Of a stretch of 64,000 bases of DNA, positions 36,206-44,803 are shown piece by piece. The stretch's first letter is position 1; each line of letters opens with the position of its first letter. The stretch comes from Paenibacillus ottowii (GTDB lineage: Bacteria > Bacillota > Bacilli > Paenibacillales > Paenibacillaceae): contig NZ_VIJZ01000003.1 of assembly GCF_006874425.1 (NCBI RefSeq), positions 558,001-622,000 on the forward strand, given 5' to 3'. A program made the position numbers and the translations under genes. The notes under the pieces are model-generated. The model was not told the origin of the DNA. It made no database searches and saw only the letters and a list, made by a program, of their open reading frames with translations.

Positions 36206-36685
36206 TTATTTATGGTACGGTTCACCCCGATTAATCTTCACCGCCCGATAAATCTGTTCCACCAGTACCAATCGCATCAGCTGATGTGGCAAGGTCATTC
36301 TTCCGAAGCTCAGCTTCTGCTGGGCACGGCGGAGAACTTCGTCAGAGAGACCATGACTGCCACCAATGACAAAGACAACATGGCTTGTACCGTAGGTGCC
36401 GAGCTTGTCCAATTCCTCAGCAAGTTCTTCCGAGCTCCACAGTTTGCCATCGATGGCGAGTACAATGACGTGTGCCTCACTTTTCACATGAGCAAGGATA
36501 CGCTCTCCTTCCCGTTCCTTAACCTGTCGAACTTCCGCCTCGCTCAGTGTGTCAGGAGCCTTTTCATCCGCTACCTCGATCATTTGGAACTTGATGTATG
36601 GCCCTAGCCGTTTAGCGTATTCCTGAATGCCCATAACCAAATATTTCTCTTTTAACTTCCCCACACCTATAAGCTGAATAAACAA
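36206..36685 (-). CDS. rlmH: 23S rRNA (pseudouridine-1915-N3)-methyltransferase
   Basis: 159 aa, family length. SPOUT fold signatures: [17 protein letters not shown] (SAM-binding knot) and the C-terminal [21 protein letters not shown]. It methylates pseudouridine 1915 in 23S rRNA helix 69 on assembled ribosomes. In Bacillus it also lies downstream of the wal operon and htrA; here accessory genes sit between htrA and rlmH. Confidence 0.97.
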   Translation of the reverse strand: MFIQLIGVGKLKEKYLVMGIQEYAKRLGPYIKFQMIEVADEKAPDTLSEAEVRQVKEREGERILAHVKSEAHVIVLAIDGKLWSSEELAEELDKLGTYGTSHVVFVIGGSHGLSDEVLRRAQQKLSFGRMTLPHQLMRLVLVEQIYRAVKINRGEPYHK

Positions 36686-36846
36686 ATTCCATACCCCTAT
36701 CTATGTCGAATGATAATGTAAAATCGCATTTACGATCCTCAACTTAAAAACATACCTGTAACATAGTTATTTTAGCACCTGAAACGCCTCTTACCTATCT
36801 ATTTCCTCGCCGTTACGAGCCTATCCCCTTTTCAGATCATAGCGGA

Positions 36847-37761
36847 TCATTCATTTACACTCTTCACAATGAAATGCCTATCCGTTTCGTATTCATCAAG
36901 ACACTGCATTAGCATCTGTCGATATTCGCTGATTTGCTCCGCTGTCGCTGACTCCCGTAATGATTCGAACAATGCTATACATTTCTTGCAATTACGATCA
37001 TTACCCGACTGATCAGCTAGTTGCATCGCCCGCACAGTAAGTCCCACTGCATCCTGTAATCTGCCGTACTTCCGATAGTACAAAGCCAAATGATAGCAGT
37101 AGCTATAATAGTAAGATATGTTCTCTGCGTCTTCATAACTCTCAAATTCATCAATCTGCTCAGCAAACGTATGTAAAATATCCGCCACATCCAAATGATA
37201 CCTAAGCGCTGCCTGTAATATGGTATTCAGCCCTGGTAATATTTCCTCTAGATTATCCTGCAAAAAGGCTACGTATTCCTCGACCAGCTCTATATTTCCA
37301 GACAAAATATCCACTGCATATAAATTAGTTTTGGCTAGAAACCTGAATTCCTCAACAACCTGATTGTTTTCTTTCTCTAAATCCTCCATCCACCCTAGCT
37401 CAGCATACTTATAAATGCACTCCCTTGCCTGCTCATATGCACCCTGGTGCTGGTGAGCCATTCCGCACATCAGGTGACTGATCCCAAAATAATATACCAA
37501 CGGGCGTTCTAAATTCACATGCGGGATGGGTAATTTCATTGCTTTATGATACTGCCGTTCCTCGTAGATATGCTGGACACATTGATACAAGATATCCGCC
37601 GTCTCCATCACCTTTTTCCAATTTTCAAAAGCTACAGCCATCTCCAACATTTCAACAATGATGTCCGGTTTGAGTGATTTCAGGATAGAAGTTTCCAAGA
37701 GTAGTCTCTCCTCATATTCCCATTTACATCCAATTGTATAGAAAGTGAAAAAGGCGGTCAA
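36847..37761 (-). CDS. TPR-type helical protein lacking an HTH
   Basis: 304 aa in the longest frame, TTG start 37761. All-helical with tetratricopeptide-like units (FGISHLMCGMAHQHQGAYEQARECIYKY; SYCYHLALYYRKYGRLQDAVGLTVRAMQLADQ), resembling the C-terminal half of XRE-TPR (RRNPP-like) regulators, but without an N-terminal DNA-binding domain. The first about 20 residues look non-natural; TTG 37698 with GAGGAG nine bases upstream is a good alternative start. It is divergent from two small XRE regulators. Confidence 0.75.
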   Translation of the reverse strand: MTAFFTFYTIGCKWEYEERLLLETSILKSLKPDIIVEMLEMAVAFENWKKVMETADILYQCVQHIYEERQYHKAMKLPIPHVNLERPLVYYFGISHLMCGMAHQHQGAYEQARECIYKYAELGWMEDLEKENNQVVEEFRFLAKTNLYAVDILSGNIELVEEYVAFLQDNLEEILPGLNTILQAALRYHLDVADILHTFAEQIDEFESYEDAENISYYYSYCYHLALYYRKYGRLQDAVGLTVRAMQLADQSGNDRNCKKCIALFESLRESATAEQISEYRQMLMQCLDEYETDRHFIVKSVNE

Positions 37762-37769
37762 TATAAAAA

Positions 37770-37783
37770 GTACTTAAGAGTAC
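37770..37783. promoter_or_regulatory. Operator-like inverted repeat between TPR and XRE genes
   Basis: GTACT-TAAG-AGTAC half-sites in the 102-bp divergent region; possible binding site for the XRE proteins. Confidence 0.35.
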
Positions 37784-37863
37784 AGTTTTTTGTTATTTTA
37801 TTTTGCATAAAATGGTCTGTAACCATATTCTCTCCTCTTCTAACCTTAAGTGGAGGTGATCAC

Positions 37864-38208
37864 ATGAGTTTACCAGAAAGTGTCGGAAATCGGATACGGG
37901 AGCTAAGAAAGGCTAAAGGATGGACACAGGAACAACTGGCAGAAGCAGCAGGACTCCATTACAGTTATATTGGCGGAGTTGAACGTGGAGATCGAAATAT
38001 TTCATTGGAGACGTTGGAAAAAATAATTCTAGCGTTAAAGGTTCCACCCTTTGAACTTTTCCAATTCGATGAAAATACAGATCGAAAACAAATCATAAAT
38101 GAACTTATGTTACTCATAAATTCAAGAGAAACAACAGAGCTCGAAATTCTTACTACTATTACTAAAAACATTGTTGGTTTAGTTGAATTACAGCAAAAAA
38201 AGCATTAA
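37864..38208 (+). CDS. Small XRE-family HTH regulator, copy 1
   Basis: 114 aa; GGAGGTGATC before the ATG. N-terminal Cro/CI HTH: IRELRKAKGWTQEQLAEAAGLHYSYIGGVERGDRNIS; the C-terminal 45 residues are helical and may dimerise. About 60 nt separates it from a second, similar XRE gene, suggesting tandem duplication and co-transcription. Confidence 0.9.
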   Translation: MSLPESVGNRIRELRKAKGWTQEQLAEAAGLHYSYIGGVERGDRNISLETLEKIILALKVPPFELFQFDENTDRKQIINELMLLINSRETTELEILTTITKNIVGLVELQQKKH

Positions 38209-38270
38209 ACTATTCCATTCTATCTGACTTTTACACTTCATCTTCCATAAGCTTGATATGAGGTGGTAAT

Positions 38271-38615
38271 ATGACAAAATTACGGAATTCGGTTGGAGAA
38301 AGAATTAGAGCAATTCGGAAGGCTAAGGGATTAACACAGCAACAACTTGCGGAGCTTTCAGGATTAGATGATGCATATATCGGATCACTAGAGCGTGGCG
38401 AAAGGAACTTTTCAATTGATACTCTGGAGAAAGTGCTAACCGCCTTAAACGTGTCTATCAGTGAGTTGATGTTTTCCAAAGAACATATGACTACAGACGA
38501 AATGATTCGGCAAGAGGCGATAGATGAGTTTGTTGCGCTCACCAGCAGATTGAATGAAGAACAAATCGAGATTCTTAGACGTGTTAGTAAAGAAGTTTCA
38601 CGCGCGTTCAACTAA
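38271..38615 (+). CDS. Small XRE-family HTH regulator, copy 2
   Basis: 114 aa; the HTH (IRAIRKAKGLTQQQLAELSGLDDAYIGSLERGERNFS) is clearly paralogous to copy 1, with SLETLEKI / SIDTLEKV just after it. The C-terminal tails differ (here EEQIEILRRVSKEV), which suggests separate partners. GAGGTGG site before ATG. Confidence 0.9.
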   Translation: MTKLRNSVGERIRAIRKAKGLTQQQLAELSGLDDAYIGSLERGERNFSIDTLEKVLTALNVSISELMFSKEHMTTDEMIRQEAIDEFVALTSRLNEEQIEILRRVSKEVSRAFN

Positions 38616-38647
38616 GTCACTCCACCCAAAAAAGCCTTGAATAAAAC

Positions 38648-38674
38648 CAAAAAAGAGCACCACACAGGTGCCCT
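38648..38674 (-). terminator. Terminator of the AraC-DinB operon
   Basis: Minus strand GGGCACC-N5-GGTGCTC followed by T6. Confidence 0.85.
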
Positions 38675-38695
38675 TCAAACCTTTTATATAAAAAC

Positions 38696-39190
38696 TCACG
38701 CATACAACATAAAAAAGCTCACTTCATGTCCCAGTTGCTTCAGATAATTATAGATCTGCGAGCGGTGATGGAACACATGGGTCACGGTTTCAATCTGCCA
38801 TTGAACCTGTAAATGCCCATGCTCCATATAAAAGGCCTTCGTCGAACGATTCAGATAATCTTCTTCGCTAATCGAAAGAATGTAAGCCTTATAAGTCTCG
38901 AAATTCTGCCTGAAAGTCGCAGCCAAGCGCTCAGGATCTTCCACCCCGGACAGGCTCTTTTCAATCTCTCCTACTTCTGCCTCGGACTTCTCCTGCATAA
39001 TCGCAAGATCCGAAGCCGGAATAAGCACAAAATGGTGCACTAACTCCAGCAGCGAGCGGAAATTGTCCTGTGGGCGAAAGTCCCAATCCTCTGGACGTAT
39101 TTTACGAATTAAGGCTTCCCCCGTCCGTACCCCAGTCTCCAGCTCATTCAGCAGATGATCGCGAACTTGTAGCGTTCCACTCATATCCAC
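38696..39190 (-). CDS. DinB/YfiT-like putative metal-dependent hydrolase
   Basis: 164 aa. A four-helix DinB fold is suggested by LLELVHHFVLIPASDLAIMQ and VTHVFHHRSQIYNYLKQLGHEV (His-rich metal site). Members bind divalent metal; some are thiol transferases, most are uncharacterised. It follows an AraC regulator with a 21-nt gap, so they are likely one transcript. Confidence 0.88.
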   Translation of the reverse strand: MDMSGTLQVRDHLLNELETGVRTGEALIRKIRPEDWDFRPQDNFRSLLELVHHFVLIPASDLAIMQEKSEAEVGEIEKSLSGVEDPERLAATFRQNFETYKAYILSISEEDYLNRSTKAFYMEHGHLQVQWQIETVTHVFHHRSQIYNYLKQLGHEVSFFMLYA

Positions 39191-39211
39191 ATCTCTCCTT
39201 TGCCTTTTTCT

Positions 39212-40153
39212 TCATATTTTGAGTATAGCCGAGGGCTCCGAACGTGTATTGTAAAAATCGGACAACCTCCGAAAGTCCTTAGCCGCTGTAAGCGGGGAAG
39301 CTCCATAAAATCTGCGAAAATCACGGATCAGATGCGCTTGGTCAAAAAAGCTGTGCTTCAATGCCAACTCCATCGAATCGACAGAACCAACACTCTGAAT
39401 ACTGTGCAGAACACTCTGGAAGCGGACGACTTCACTGAACTTCTTGGGGCTAATCCCGATCCATTGCCCAAATTTACGGTTGAGCTGTCTTTCACTGATC
39501 GCCTCACGCTCCGCAAGCTCCTTGACACCCACACTCCCACCGCTCATAAAGATGCGATGCAGCAGGTTTTTCATCAGGTCACAATCGCTTATCCTACGAC
39601 TTAGTAGAAGTTGGTTGAGATACTGATCCATTATGCGCACCCGTTCATTAAAGTCTCGTGCCCCCAAAATACGCTCACCTATGATCTCGACATTTTCAGG
39701 CCATATCTCTTCCAAGCAATAATTACTGCCTGTAAACAAATGAGTCGGCATCCCATGAAAATAATGTGCTCCACCGGGGAAAAACCGCACTGCAAAAATA
39801 CGTGTTCCGGACCCTGCTTGTCTGGTAGACACGAACGGATGTGTAAACGTCCCGCAGTATGAGAGTTCCTGACGCTTACTCACCGGGTCGTATTCTAATA
39901 GAATATCCGTACAACCATCAGGTAATACCCGGTCCACTGCCTCTACTTCCTCCAGCCAGCCTAATGAAGCTGTGTCTCTACCCGATACTGTCATATTCCC
40001 TCCAGGGATTTCTCTAGTAGCCGGGCCAGACTCCCAATAACAGGCTACGTAAGCTCTCAGCGCAGCAGACGGGTTATGTTCAATATAATATGTAGAGGGA
40101 TCACTTCCATTGACTTGAAGCGGACGGAACAGTGAATGCAGCAAAGGGTCCAT
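39212..40153 (-). CDS. AraC-family transcriptional regulator
   Basis: 313 aa. The C-terminal two-HTH AraC domain is at about 200-300: GVKELAEREAISERQLNRKFGQWIGISPKKFSEVVRFQ and FFDQAHLIRDFRRFYGASP. The N-terminal 150 residues (YVACYWES, DGCTDILLEYD, VRFFPGGAHYF) are the DUF6597-type sensor. Probably regulates the adjacent DinB gene. AGGAG ten bases before the ATG. Confidence 0.92.
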   Translation of the reverse strand: MDPLLHSLFRPLQVNGSDPSTYYIEHNPSAALRAYVACYWESGPATREIPGGNMTVSGRDTASLGWLEEVEAVDRVLPDGCTDILLEYDPVSKRQELSYCGTFTHPFVSTRQAGSGTRIFAVRFFPGGAHYFHGMPTHLFTGSNYCLEEIWPENVEIIGERILGARDFNERVRIMDQYLNQLLLSRRISDCDLMKNLLHRIFMSGGSVGVKELAEREAISERQLNRKFGQWIGISPKKFSEVVRFQSVLHSIQSVGSVDSMELALKHSFFDQAHLIRDFRRFYGASPLTAAKDFRRLSDFYNTRSEPSAILKI

Positions 40154-40200
40154 CCATCGTTCACTCCTGTCTCAGTACGTGGTGGGGATAAATACAAAAA

Positions 40201-40226
40201 GGACGTTTCTCCCCGAAACGCCCGTG
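40201..40226 (-). terminator. Terminator of the CxxH/CxxC gene
   Basis: Minus strand GGGCGTTTC-GGGGA-GAAACGTCC with T5 after it. Confidence 0.8.
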
Positions 40227-40234
40227 CTTGTTGT

Positions 40235-40402
40235 TTAGACGACCAAAAATTCTGCTTTATTCTCACATTCCTTGCACTTCACTGGAGGGTCCCAATCCGA
40301 AAATTTCGTTTCTTTGAGATCGACGACATCCGGTGCATCCTCGTATTCATCGACGAACATATCAATTGCCAGTTCCACATGCTCTTTACATACCACGTAC
40401 AT
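40235..40402 (-). CDS. CxxH/CxxC small protein (YyzF-like)
   Basis: 55 aa, ATG 40402 to TAA 40235. MYVVCKEHVE contains the N-terminal C-x-x-H and KCKECENKA the C-terminal C-x-x-C, the defining pair of this small putative zinc-binding family. The central part is acidic (VDEYEDAPDVVD). In Bacillus the gene sits in the same htrA-rlmH neighbourhood, which supports the call. A weak AAAGGG precedes the ATG. Function unknown. Confidence 0.85.
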   Translation of the reverse strand: MYVVCKEHVELAIDMFVDEYEDAPDVVDLKETKFSDWDPPVKCKECENKAEFLVV

Positions 40403-40518
40403 TCCGTTGCATCCCTTTCCGTTTGAAGCTCTTCCTGTTGTAGGTGTGTCAAAACTGCCTTCTTTTGTTCTACCACACTTGACGCAGAAAGGAAAGGGCT
40501 TGCCCGCTATCCCTGACG

Positions 40519-41208
40519 TTGGGTCTTAAAAATGAGAAAATTACTGACGTTCAGATCTTCACGGAAATGGGGATATTTCTCCAACATGTCAGCAGACGGC
40601 TTCGGTTCGATCATTCCTTCTCTAGTGATCTCATTCACTTGAAGAAAGGCTCTCCTGTTCAGGATACCCAGGTCACTTTAAACCTGAATGGCAACCAGTT
40701 GAAGTCACTCCATGCCGGCAGTAAGCAACTGAAACAGGACACCGACTACACGCTGAGTGGAGACACGTTAACCTTCAAAGCCAGCTTGCTCACCAGTCTA
40801 ATTACCTCTGGTAAATATGGCGAGAATGCTGTAATGACCGCCAAGTTTACTAAGGGGGCAGATTGGAATTTTAGAGTCGTCGTGTATGATACACCAAAAT
40901 TAAGTACTGTCGAAGGGACTACGCAAGCCTTTACTATTCCAACAGACTTCCGTGGTAGCCAGCTTGCGACGATGGAAGCCGTGTATACGAATGGTGGCAA
41001 TGCTGGTCCACAGGACTGGACACCTTATAAAGAGTTTGGTAATACGTTTGCCCCTGCCTATGATACCCATGGCATCAAGCTACTGCCTGAATTCTTCAAC
41101 AGTGTGAAGGATGGTGAAGTCACGTTGAAGTTCCACTTCTGGAGCGGAGATGTAGTGACATACAAGATCACCAAGAGCGGAACCCGTGTGACGGGAACAG
41201 CATCTTAA
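40519..41208 (+). pseudogene. Orphan C-terminal fragment of a cellulase (X2-type module plus C-terminal module)
   Basis: 229-codon frame. From about residue 40, PVQDTQVTLNLNGNQLKSL, DTDYTLSGDTLTF and WNFRVVVYDTP match an X2 immunoglobulin-like module of Paenibacillus endoglucanases. The last 90 residues (MEAVYTNGGNAGPQDWTPY, then LKFHFWSGDVVTY) match the cellulose-binding-type end of the same enzymes. No catalytic domain, signal peptide or ribosome binding site is present. The first 35 residues look like noise. It is probably a remnant of a larger secreted glycoside hydrolase. Confidence 0.75.
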
Positions 41209-41227
41209 TCTAAGCCACAGCATAAAT

Positions 41228-41272
41228 CAAAAAAGGCGTTCCCGGAAATGAGCCGGAGAGCGCCTTCTTTAT
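41228..41272. terminator. Bidirectional terminator between the X2 fragment and htrA
   Basis: AAAAAAGGCG-(t)-TCCCGG...CCGG-(aga)-GCGCCTTCTTT. Confidence 0.8.
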
Positions 41273-41293
41273 AGTTAAGTATACCATTCAACT

Positions 41294-42529
41294 TTAGCCT
41301 TCCGGCTTATCTGTTAATTTTAACGTCACCGACTCTTCCTTGCCGGCCCGGTAAAAGGTCACTTTCAGCTCATCGCCAATCTTCTTGTTATCGTACAGAT
41401 AGCGACGCAAATCAAGCGTAGAGTTAATCGGTTCACTGTCAAACGCTGTAATCACATCGTTCAACTTCAAGCCGCTCTCCTTGGCAGGACCATGAGCCTC
41501 CAGAACAACGGCACCATTTTTTACACTGTCAGGCAGCTTGAGTTCCTTGCGCTGAGTTTCATCGAGCGGTGCATATTCATTATTGAGATCTACGGTGTAC
41601 ACTCCCAGATAAGGGCGGGTGATCTTGCCGTCCTCAACCAGTTCATTCACCGTCTTCATTACCTCATTGGCGGGAATGGCGAAGCCCAGTCCTTCCACAC
41701 CTGTATCGGCGATTTTCATCGTATTGATGCCAATCACACGTCCGTCCAGATCGACCAGCGCGCCGCCGCTGTTTCCTTCATTAATCGCCGCATCGGTCTG
41801 AATTACATGCTGCTCCCAGTCATATACACCGTCCTGATTGATGGAAATGGGAATGATGCGATTCGTATAGCTCACAATACCGGAGGTCAGCGTGTCTCCC
41901 AATCCGAGCGGGTTGCCAATCGCAATGACCGTCTCGCCCAGACGAAGCTTGCTGGAGTCCCCGATATCCGCTACTGTGCTAATGCCTTTATCATCAACGG
42001 CCAGTACGGCGATATCACTAATGCGATCCTTTCCGACCAGCTTCGCCTCTTTTCTCACACCATCTACGGTTACAATATCCAGATCATCCGATCCTTCGAT
42101 GACATGGTTGTTCGTCATAATAAAGGCTTTGCCTGAGCTCACCCGGAAAATGACGCCCGATCCAAGCGCTGATTGTTCCGTACTGTGACCGTCTTCCCCT
42201 TTCAAGTTTACGATGCTGACGACAGCTGGGCGTACCTTGGCTGCCGCTTGCACAATCCGGTCATACGGATCGCCCGCTGCTTGCCGCAAGGGATAATGAC
42301 TTGCTCCGGTTACTGCTGTAGTGGAGGGCAGACCTGTAATAAAGCTGAACAGCAGCACGGCAACCACTGCACTAACCGCACCGCTAATGACAGCAGCCTG
42401 CACCGGGCTTACCCGGTGATTCCTGTGCGGCCAACGTCCCCGTCCTCCACGACGTGCTTTAAATGCTGTTTTTTTAGCCGCACGCGTGGAGACCTTCGTT
42501 GAATAAAAATCATCTTCAAACAAGCCCAT
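41294..42529 (-). CDS. HtrA/DegP-like membrane serine protease
   Basis: 411 aa from ATG 42529 with GGAGAGG upstream (a longer frame to 42565 lacks a site). One N-terminal membrane segment (VQAAVISGAVSAVVAVLLF), then a trypsin-like domain with NNHVIEG (His), DIAVLAV (Asp) and NEGNSGGALVD (Ser), then a PDZ domain near KESGLKLNDVITAFDSEPIN. It degrades misfolded exported proteins; the Bacillus orthologue (htrC/yyxA) also follows walJ. Often CssRS- or WalR-linked in Bacilli; no clear WalR box was seen here. Confidence 0.95.
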   Translation of the reverse strand: MGLFEDDFYSTKVSTRAAKKTAFKARRGGRGRWPHRNHRVSPVQAAVISGAVSAVVAVLLFSFITGLPSTTAVTGASHYPLRQAAGDPYDRIVQAAAKVRPAVVSIVNLKGEDGHSTEQSALGSGVIFRVSSGKAFIMTNNHVIEGSDDLDIVTVDGVRKEAKLVGKDRISDIAVLAVDDKGISTVADIGDSSKLRLGETVIAIGNPLGLGDTLTSGIVSYTNRIIPISINQDGVYDWEQHVIQTDAAINEGNSGGALVDLDGRVIGINTMKIADTGVEGLGFAIPANEVMKTVNELVEDGKITRPYLGVYTVDLNNEYAPLDETQRKELKLPDSVKNGAVVLEAHGPAKESGLKLNDVITAFDSEPINSTLDLRRYLYDNKKIGDELKVTFYRAGKEESVTLKLTDKPEG

Positions 42530-43029
42530 GCTAATCCTCTCCCCTTCGTTGTCATGCACCGACACTCACTAAAAAATTAGGGCTATTCGGGCTTGCGCCA
42601 ACCTATGCTACAGAGAACCTGCTCCGTTGAACATCACAAATGGATTGAATATCCCCTACCATCGGAATCCAGCTACTCATCGTTTCGGCCTACTTATTAA
42701 TCACCACAAATGGCACTTTCCTAAGCAACCAAATCTCATAAATTAGCATACACGCCGAATTTAACTCCGAATAGAGGGAAAAAGAGGAATGATTTCCAAA
42801 CCAATGGACTACAATAGTAACAAGTCTTCTATTCTATTACAAAATGATCGTCTCATAGAGACGTTCTGGCTTGTTCCCGTCCGCTTAAAGCAGCCTATAC
42901 TTTCGATGAGAGCCTTCCTACAGAAAGCTTTCTGTTGTTAGCTTTATTGTATCACAGCACTCGGCAAAACCACAGACAGAACCAAGCTTATTGCAGGCCA
43001 TTTTAAAAATATTTTTACAGGAGGAATAT
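42530..43029. other. 500-bp intergenic region upstream of htrA
   Basis: No supported gene. A perfect 16-bp palindrome ACAGAAAGCTTTCTGT lies at 42920-42935, about 95 nt upstream of the small gene at 43030; it could be an operator or hairpin. Otherwise unremarkable AT-rich sequence. Confidence 0.4.
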
Positions 43030-43239
43030 ATGATGAATTCCCATCGTTCCGCTATGGATGAAGTGCGCATGGCAGCCAAACTTGCGGATTTGAAAGACGA
43101 GCACTACCGTAATACACTGGCGCTAAGTACATTGATTGAACTACTGGTAGATAAAGGCATAGTAACCCGTGAAGAGGTTGAGCGCAAAGCCGCCGAACTG
43201 GACAGCTTTATGGCTCACTTACCTTATCCCAAGGTGTAG
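43030..43239 (+). CDS. Small uncharacterised protein
   Basis: 69 aa, ATG 43030 with AGGAGG five bases upstream. Helical, charged, no membrane segment: KLADLKDEHYRNTLALSTLIELLVDKGIVTREEVERKAAELD. Such short helical proteins with a C-terminal ELL.DKGI..REE motif occur in Bacilli and may bind a larger partner. It overlaps the convergent walJ gene by 32 bp. Confidence 0.65.
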   Translation: MMNSHRSAMDEVRMAAKLADLKDEHYRNTLALSTLIELLVDKGIVTREEVERKAAELDSFMAHLPYPKV

Positions 43240-44014
43240 GACGATCATAATACGTATCACACAATCGAAACTCACTATCCTTGTAAAAACAGCCGCGGTC
43301 TTCCATCGCACCGCGTACGGTCATCTTCGCAAGTTCCATCATATTGTGGTCGCGGCTCAAATGCGCCAGGTACGTTCGCTTTGTCCGTCCGGTCAACAGC
43401 TCGCTAAGAATCGCACCTGCCATCTCATTGGATAAGTGACCGATATCGCTGAGAATACGGCGTTTGATGTTCCAAGGATACCGGCCCATCCGCAGCATTT
43501 CTACATCATGATTAGCCTCCAGCACCAATACATCTGCATCTGATATTGCTTGTTTTACCTTATCGCTGACATAGCCGAGATCAGTCGCTACGCTAAGCTT
43601 CTCTGACCCATCATAAAAGCTGTATCCTACGGGCTCAGCCGCATCATGGGAGATGCCAAATGACTCTACACGCAATGATTCAAATTCCCGTGTTGCACCT
43701 GTCTCCAATATTCTGCGATTATCATCCGCGATTTGTCCAACAGCATTGCTGATGGCAGACCATGTCTTCTCGTTAGCATATATAGGTAAATTATATTTAC
43801 GCGCCATGGCGCCTAGTCCTTTAACATGATCGGAATGCTCATGCGTCACCAAAATACCATCCAATTCTTCTCCGCTCAAATCGCGTTCTTTCAGCAGCTC
43901 GTCAATACGCTTTGCGCTGAGACCTGCGTCAATGAGCAATGTCGTGTCTTCGTTCCGCACAACGGTAGCGTTGCCGGTCGAACCGCTCGACAGCACGGTA
44001 AAAGAAATCCCCAT
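43208..44014 (-). CDS. walJ: MBL-fold metallo-hydrolase WalJ (YycJ)
   Basis: 268 aa. The metallo-beta-lactamase motif THEHSDHVKGL (HxHxDH) and GSSGSTGNATVV-like start (LSSGSTGNATVVRNEDTTLL) are typical of WalJ. It is a putative exonuclease/hydrolase linked to DNA replication-cell division coordination in streptococci and Bacillus. It is last in walR-K-H-I-J; overlaps the small convergent gene at its 3' end. Confidence 0.95.
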   Translation of the reverse strand: MGISFTVLSSGSTGNATVVRNEDTTLLIDAGLSAKRIDELLKERDLSGEELDGILVTHEHSDHVKGLGAMARKYNLPIYANEKTWSAISNAVGQIADDNRRILETGATREFESLRVESFGISHDAAEPVGYSFYDGSEKLSVATDLGYVSDKVKQAISDADVLVLEANHDVEMLRMGRYPWNIKRRILSDIGHLSNEMAGAILSELLTGRTKRTYLAHLSRDHNMMELAKMTVRGAMEDRGCFYKDSEFRLCDTYYDRPTPWDKVSEP

Positions 44015-44020
44015 ATCTGT

Positions 44021-44785
44021 TCAAGACCCTTCTGTATGTTCTGTCTTTGGACTGATGACATCTCCGTTCATCTGCACATAATACACACCTTTTCCATTGT
44101 CCAGCATAAACCGCCACACCGGAGCAGCCACCTGACTATCAGAGTTAAAGGTTTGTCCGTAATATCCAAGCCGAATATCCTTCACTACAGAGTCACGCGG
44201 CAAATAGCCGTCGATTAGCCTGGCCAAGGCTTTGGACGCAGGCAGCATTTTCTTTGCTTCATCCGAAGGCTGAAGCTCCACCTCAATTTTGCGATATCCT
44301 GTAATTTTCTGATTGCTGTAAAACAGGGCCAGCTTCACATTAAAGAGCGGCCACTTGCCCTGTACCAACGGATGCAGTACAAAAGCATCTGCCTGTCCGG
44401 GCACGAGCTCCTCCTGAACATCCAACGGATCATACTGATAGTTATCGATATCCTTGATTTGCAACTCCAGTGCTTCCACTAGTGCATCATGCGTGAATAC
44501 CAGCTTGCTGTCTACCGGTCTCAGCAGCTGCACAAGGTCACCTTTCTCTCCACTATGGACGTAGGTATAAGAAAGCTTGGGCAGCTGCGGGGTATCTCCG
44601 GGAATCGGAGCCAGCACCTGAATGCTTTTCTCTTCCATTAAACGCTGCGTGTTTTCATCCAGTGAAGTAAAATCCAGATTCGGTCCGGCCGTTTCCTGCG
44701 CATCGTGCCACAGTTGATAACCCAATACCACATTGAGCAGCAAAAATGTACAGATCAGTACGTTTTTAGCGCGGCTCCAATCCAT
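44021..44785 (-). CDS. walI: Two-component regulatory protein WalI (YycI)
   Basis: 254 aa, one N-terminal membrane segment (KNVLICTFLLLNVVLGYQLW) then an extracytoplasmic domain related to YycI/YycH. With WalH it binds and restrains WalK at the membrane (family knowledge). 18 nt after walH and 6 nt before walJ. Confidence 0.93.
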   Translation of the reverse strand: MDWSRAKNVLICTFLLLNVVLGYQLWHDAQETAGPNLDFTSLDENTQRLMEEKSIQVLAPIPGDTPQLPKLSYTYVHSGEKGDLVQLLRPVDSKLVFTHDALVEALELQIKDIDNYQYDPLDVQEELVPGQADAFVLHPLVQGKWPLFNVKLALFYSNQKITGYRKIEVELQPSDEAKKMLPASKALARLIDGYLPRDSVVKDIRLGYYGQTFNSDSQVAAPVWRFMLDNGKGVYYVQMNGDVISPKTEHTEGS

Positions 44786-44803
44786 TCCCGTTCCCCCTTC
44801 CTG

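Noticed and set aside
42690..42840. Possible WalR box upstream of htrA
   Set aside because: CTACA/AACA sequences do not fit TGTWAH-N5-TGTWAH on either strand.
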